Source: a virus. Taken from it: a DNA stretch of 64,000 bases. The translations under genes and the position numbers were made by a program. The notes below the pieces were generated by a model. It was not told the DNA's origin. It did no database searches and was given only the letters and a program-made list of their open reading frames with translations. This document shows positions 61,201 through 64,000 of this stretch, piece after piece (the first letter of the stretch is position 1; every line of letters begins with the position of its first letter). The stretch is taken from the IMG/VR virus record IMGVR_UViG_3300005264_000830, positions 1 through 64,000 of that record; one strand, 5' to 3'.

Positions 61201-64000
61201 ATTACTTACTGTCCTGGATCAAATTTGACTCAGAAGCTACTTCTATAAATGGAGAAGTTGGACCTGGCGCACTTATAAAAAAGGCTGATGACTTTCCATT
61301 ATTATTAGATGAAGGTCAAGTAGCTATTAATACTCCAGCCTATTATCTTAAAAATTTAATTGATAATAAACACGCGTATTTTTTTACAAATGAACATTCT
61401 TGGACAGACTTTGGAGTACTTGAACATGGAGTAGATGTTGAATGTACTAATGTTCCTAATGGCAAAGTAACTACTGTTGGTTTTGCTCCTATTTCTAGTA
61501 AGTATTGGAAATTAAATACACATTCTCCAATAAGTTATAGTATATATAATTTAACCCCGTTTTTTAATTCTAATACTACTATAACTCCAGTTTCACCTAA
61601 TGAAATATTTAATTTATATTCAGAAGGTAGCTATTTAAATTCTGATCTTTGGCATCAACAACAAGTAATAGAAAATGGAAAACTAGTTATCAGTGCACAA
61701 GGCGGATATTCATATCAGAGGAGTAAATTTTTTATAGATGGAAATTTTGACATAGAAATTGATTATGACTACAAAACTTTTCCAGGTTCAACAATAAATT
61801 ATTTTAACGCTCCGTTGATTAAAATTTTATCAGCAAATGATACTGGAAAACAGGTTGAATTTAATAGACATATAAATCACCGTTATAGATTACAATATAG
61901 AACAAGCGATGGTACATGGACTATTGTAGAGACAAGGTCAACATCTATTAATGGGGGAAAAATGCGCTTGGTACGTATCGGGGACACATTTACTGCCTCA
62001 TTTAAGAACAGTACTTCTTATTATGAAGTTGCTAGTTATACATATACAGGTTTTGGAAATAAAGTGTATGTTGATCTAGCTGCTTACTCTGGTGGATCGA
62101 CAAATCCATTAGTCGAAGTTTATTTTTACTATTTTTCTTTATTTTCTGGTCTATGTTACATAGGGGATTTAGATTCAGAATTTTTAGTAGTTACCCCTCT
62201 TATACCTCATAAAGTATATATACAAGCACCTCCGGGGCAAAGTAGTGGGGTGTACGAAGCTGCTTTTAATAGTAGTACTAATGACTTAGCACCAGTTACA
62301 TTAATAGATGATTCTTTTTCAAGTTCTGATTGGTATACTAATTGGGAATACAATTTAGGTACTACTGACAGTAATAATACTTTTTTAGAGAAGGATGGGG
62401 AGCTCCACCCATTTATCGGGCCTTGGGAAACGATTTACATTGAAAAACAATTTCCTCCTGGAATTATAAGTTTTGATTTAGAGGTACATTTTAGACTTGA
62501 TTTTCCTAATACTATGGAATATGCAATAGAGTTACTTAATTCTAGTGATGAAGTCGTTTTACAAATGATATTAACAGGGTATGGGAACAACACTGCAAAA
62601 TTAAATATAGAGTCTCCTGTGCCATTAGATCAAGAAATTTTACGTGAAATTGGGTCTGTTAATTATAATGATCTTATTTTTAAAGATGGCACATTTACAA
62701 AAGAGACTAGTAAGTATACAGAGGGGTTTAAGTTTATTGTTAAAAAAAACTATAATACATTAAACACTATTAAATTACAAAATACTAGTGGTAGTACTAA
62801 TTATTATAATAGTACAAATAGAGGAGGTTTTGTTGACAGAGTAAGTAAATTAAAAATTTCTTATACAAACCTATCAAGTGACTCTATTTTTGATCAGAAA
62901 ATGAATTTTAGTACAAACTATGTGGGTCTTACATTACTACCAAAATTTAGTGATAAAGAGTCCATTGTGTTAGAGTTTTTAGATAGTCAACCGGTAGATG
63001 CTATTAAAATAGTACAACCTGTTGGGGATATTACACACATGTCGGTCGCCATAAGCAATTTTAATGATAATGATTTTATTATGTGGGCCAGAAATTTTAT
63101 AAAATCGAGTAATTTAACTATACCTCATTATAAAATATATGCTAATTGTGGGTATTACCAACAATACGCTCTTTATTCTAGACCATGGTATATTTTTGAT
63201 AGTGATTCCACTTTGTTTACTGGAGCTAATGAGACTACAGTACACACAATTTATGATTTTGGTGAAGGAAATCATCGTGTACTTTCAGCAATGAGGTATC
63301 AAATTTATTATTCTAATCCTAGCTACACTGAATATACAACAATGCAGATATACGGATCAAACGAGTATAAGGCTGGCTACGACACAACAGCCTCCTATTT
63401 TTCCACAGTCAGGTTCGATTTTTCTGTCGCTACTTTGTTATCAGAATTTACTGTTCAATATAACTACGATTCTTATATGTATGGCAGAGAAGAAATATTT
63501 AATAATAATAATGCTTATAGATATTATATAATAAATTTTCCGGCAATAGATGATGAAAATCACACAATAAAAATACGTTTTATGCAATTGTATGAGTACT
63601 TACCACGTATTTTCAATGGGCTTATTATTACAAATGAAAATTATATAAATTCTTTAGCTATTGATTTAGAGCAAATACATAATTTAGAATTTTTAAGAAA
63701 TTATGGACCAATTGGTTCTCCAGGTCTATTAGATTTATTAAATGAAAACTATCTACATTATTCTTCAACTGAAACGTCTAATATAAATGATGTAGTTTGG
63801 AAGTCTAACATTCCTACTTTATTATTACATTTTAATAAGTATGAAGATGAAGTTACCGCTACTAGAGAAATAAGTACTGCTGGAGCAGTTAGTTTATATT
63901 CAGGCGGAGGAGTATTTGCCGGACAGGCGGTTTTTGGTAATTTGAATTTAACAACTTTAACCCCCCATATGACTGCTGGACATGGAACCGCTTATAATTA
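58215..64000 (+). CDS. Giant fibre/baseplate-like structural protein, truncated by the window end
   Basis: The frame starts at ATG 58215 (ATGA overlap with the previous gene) and stays open for at least 1928 codons to the window end, so this is a partial gene. The N-terminal 120 residues have strands such as SLFEVNGDVDG and GWDIYSS, reminiscent of a carbohydrate-binding sandwich. Residues about 210-310 contain a hook-like unit (DKLIVNIDG; HEMAKVIVDRI; KLTIFSG; SNITISG; VLGF), matching those at 37047 and 49809. A concanavalin/LamG-like unit occurs near residues 1135-1315 (nt 61620-62150: FDIEIDYDY; RYRLQYRTSDG; YVDLAAY), similar to the end of the protein at 47804. Repeated Asn/Ser/Thr-rich strands dominate the rest. 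Most likely a tail fibre or baseplate wedge/arm. The C-terminus is not visible. Confidence 0.6.
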   Translation, partial: MNTFNLLKDAYSIKNTTTCRYDSLNGYTSLFEVNGDVDGWDIYSSVCLYGVWNSVLFGTTTEKSCFIGRTNPFVRIQAEKYYMLKLTMKITLPDDIKKHEVPTKGKVMWQTVADPTWYDGASKEFDLVLADQWHTYIINMGEAKDWIGYINNLRIFPIIDGFSGINFIIKSIVIDSLSDFVCNNTQCSFYTQYSHPCEGVGTRASITSAPTSQFFTTISGVSDKLIVNIDGYGNEQVALGNNINITGHEMAKVIVDRISRVSYGQYAYAEVVFQEEQKKLTIFSGAQSLDSNITISGTAATVLGFVDDLGNNISTYSSGKIAATGFDFGSSRRLKGFELNALVDSDDDKIAYYHDPNQYSVEAGRRDFFESMDSGHIANADHVEYYKTIDGAQKLIIDASHPVNDSGRLSVIWVNGDYIEYRNKNSTTTSTFIPKVFILRPDKYNNLTIIHEVVIDLEDIDLRYTVDHVTYKVECDLLVNKGDLVGFYNLNVLVPCSSKNGNPNAVYFQVMGGLTGPLTTKFDMGPPMAQGVVGISFYARSNRIQDSIQLDIDIGKRTNIEYLSVYGRENSDSFEYNIASCLDVSWTCDCHNNTHWHRASTSICLTVGVVAYFEHRNKYYGIECLSDCIRTPDGGKEGDSYVIATIGGPPTSLPNSFSHIYNSDPDTYSGIETAGGHAYFYVNGDAEWLNGGCKNSPNNQLFEQAEFKGPWVATSTFSYEMDPISFYLIFPENMELSVYRSIMYFKESQNFKRYSLSYFMGETGPQGNAEEKHFNYVPKYNSITLDGLKLTKENVTSGDDLTQVYDKTLFSNPTPWAYPEYVNGKCINWDIFQTVMATEMNILQHDFDAIKCRGFKIHTTWHKSTKLTELELYSSVPVRPTLLDNVRIQASVYGELWNELSFLEDEINSEKINSRVAGSPRYFKLQLQSQDIFELKEISAVISKQPLKSLGCQDVVSAINAPRGKTTEAQKIEIENTRDINLDLSVTIPTQLFKQNYLLSWIKFDSEATSINGEVGPGALIKKADDFPLLLDEGQVAINTPAYYLKNLIDNKHAYFFTNEHSWTDFGVLEHGVDVECTNVPNGKVTTVGFAPISSKYWKLNTHSPISYSIYNLTPFFNSNTTITPVSPNEIFNLYSEGSYLNSDLWHQQQVIENGKLVISAQGGYSYQRSKFFIDGNFDIEIDYDYKTFPGSTINYFNAPLIKILSANDTGKQVEFNRHINHRYRLQYRTSDGTWTIVETRSTSINGGKMRLVRIGDTFTASFKNSTSYYEVASYTYTGFGNKVYVDLAAYSGGSTNPLVEVYFYYFSLFSGLCYIGDLDSEFLVVTPLIPHKVYIQAPPGQSSGVYEAAFNSSTNDLAPVTLIDDSFSSSDWYTNWEYNLGTTDSNNTFLEKDGELHPFIGPWETIYIEKQFPPGIISFDLEVHFRLDFPNTMEYAIELLNSSDEVVLQMILTGYGNNTAKLNIESPVPLDQEILREIGSVNYNDLIFKDGTFTKETSKYTEGFKFIVKKNYNTLNTIKLQNTSGSTNYYNSTNRGGFVDRVSKLKISYTNLSSDSIFDQKMNFSTNYVGLTLLPKFSDKESIVLEFLDSQPVDAIKIVQPVGDITHMSVAISNFNDNDFIMWARNFIKSSNLTIPHYKIYANCGYYQQYALYSRPWYIFDSDSTLFTGANETTVHTIYDFGEGNHRVLSAMRYQIYYSNPSYTEYTTMQIYGSNEYKAGYDTTASYFSTVRFDFSVATLLSEFTVQYNYDSYMYGREEIFNNNNAYRYYIINFPAIDDENHTIKIRFMQLYEYLPRIFNGLIITNENYINSLAIDLEQIHNLEFLRNYGPIGSPGLLDLLNENYLHYSSTETSNINDVVWKSNIPTLLLHFNKYEDEVTATREISTAGAVSLYSGGGVFAGQAVFGNLNLTTLTPHMTAGHGTAYN

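Overview
The window is one continuous late (virion-structure) transcription unit of a large, AT-rich tailed bacteriophage. By eye it is about one-third G+C, every credible gene is on the + strand, genes touch or overlap by 1 to 4 bases, and most starts have strong AGGAGG-type Shine-Dalgarno sites. That style suggests a Bacillota-type host, but this is inference. Standard stop codons are used. I see no tRNA, CRISPR array, integrase, replication or lysis gene.

Layout. (1) 28-3151: a tail-tube-like structural gene split by a group I intron (138-1695), which carries a LAGLIDADG homing endonuclease and three perfect 81-bp copies of its P4-P5 domain. (2) 3252-5271: one small protein and two related proteins in the position of tail assembly chaperones. 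(3) 5331-31009: two enormous consecutive ORFs (4530 and 4028 codons) forming the tape-measure region. (4) 31025-36069: baseplate/hub-like proteins and small structural proteins, including a gene pair that may be one frameshifted gene. (5) 36089-39090: unknown proteins, a hook-like structural protein, and a pair resembling the two halves of a thiamine-pyrophosphate (TPP) decarboxylase. (6) 39103-51386: adhesion-type proteins, including a tandem triplication ending in Ig-like domains, a Gly/Thr/Ser-repeat protein and fibre-like proteins. (7) 51448-64000: a promoter-like site, small genes including an FmdB-type zinc ribbon, a Cys-rich 1863-residue protein, a zinc-ribbon protein, and a giant structural ORF still open at the window end.

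The most unusual content is inside the first tape-measure ORF. Between a coiled N-terminus and a C-terminal TP901-type tape-measure core it carries, in the right order, the signature motifs of both catalytic double-psi beta-barrels of a multisubunit-type RNA polymerase. These are an FED motif and a G-x-K-x4-R-x-G-x-K-G lysine pair (beta-like), then DFDGDQ with its flanking motifs (beta'-like). They are followed by a PD-(D/E)XK nuclease-like domain. The simplest reading is that the tape measure delivers an RNA polymerase and a nuclease-like domain into the host with the DNA, comparable in principle to the virion RNA polymerase of crAss-like phages but fused to the tape measure. The second ORF adds two copies of a tape-measure C-terminal motif and a ComEA-like helix-hairpin-helix domain. 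It may once have been continuous with the first.
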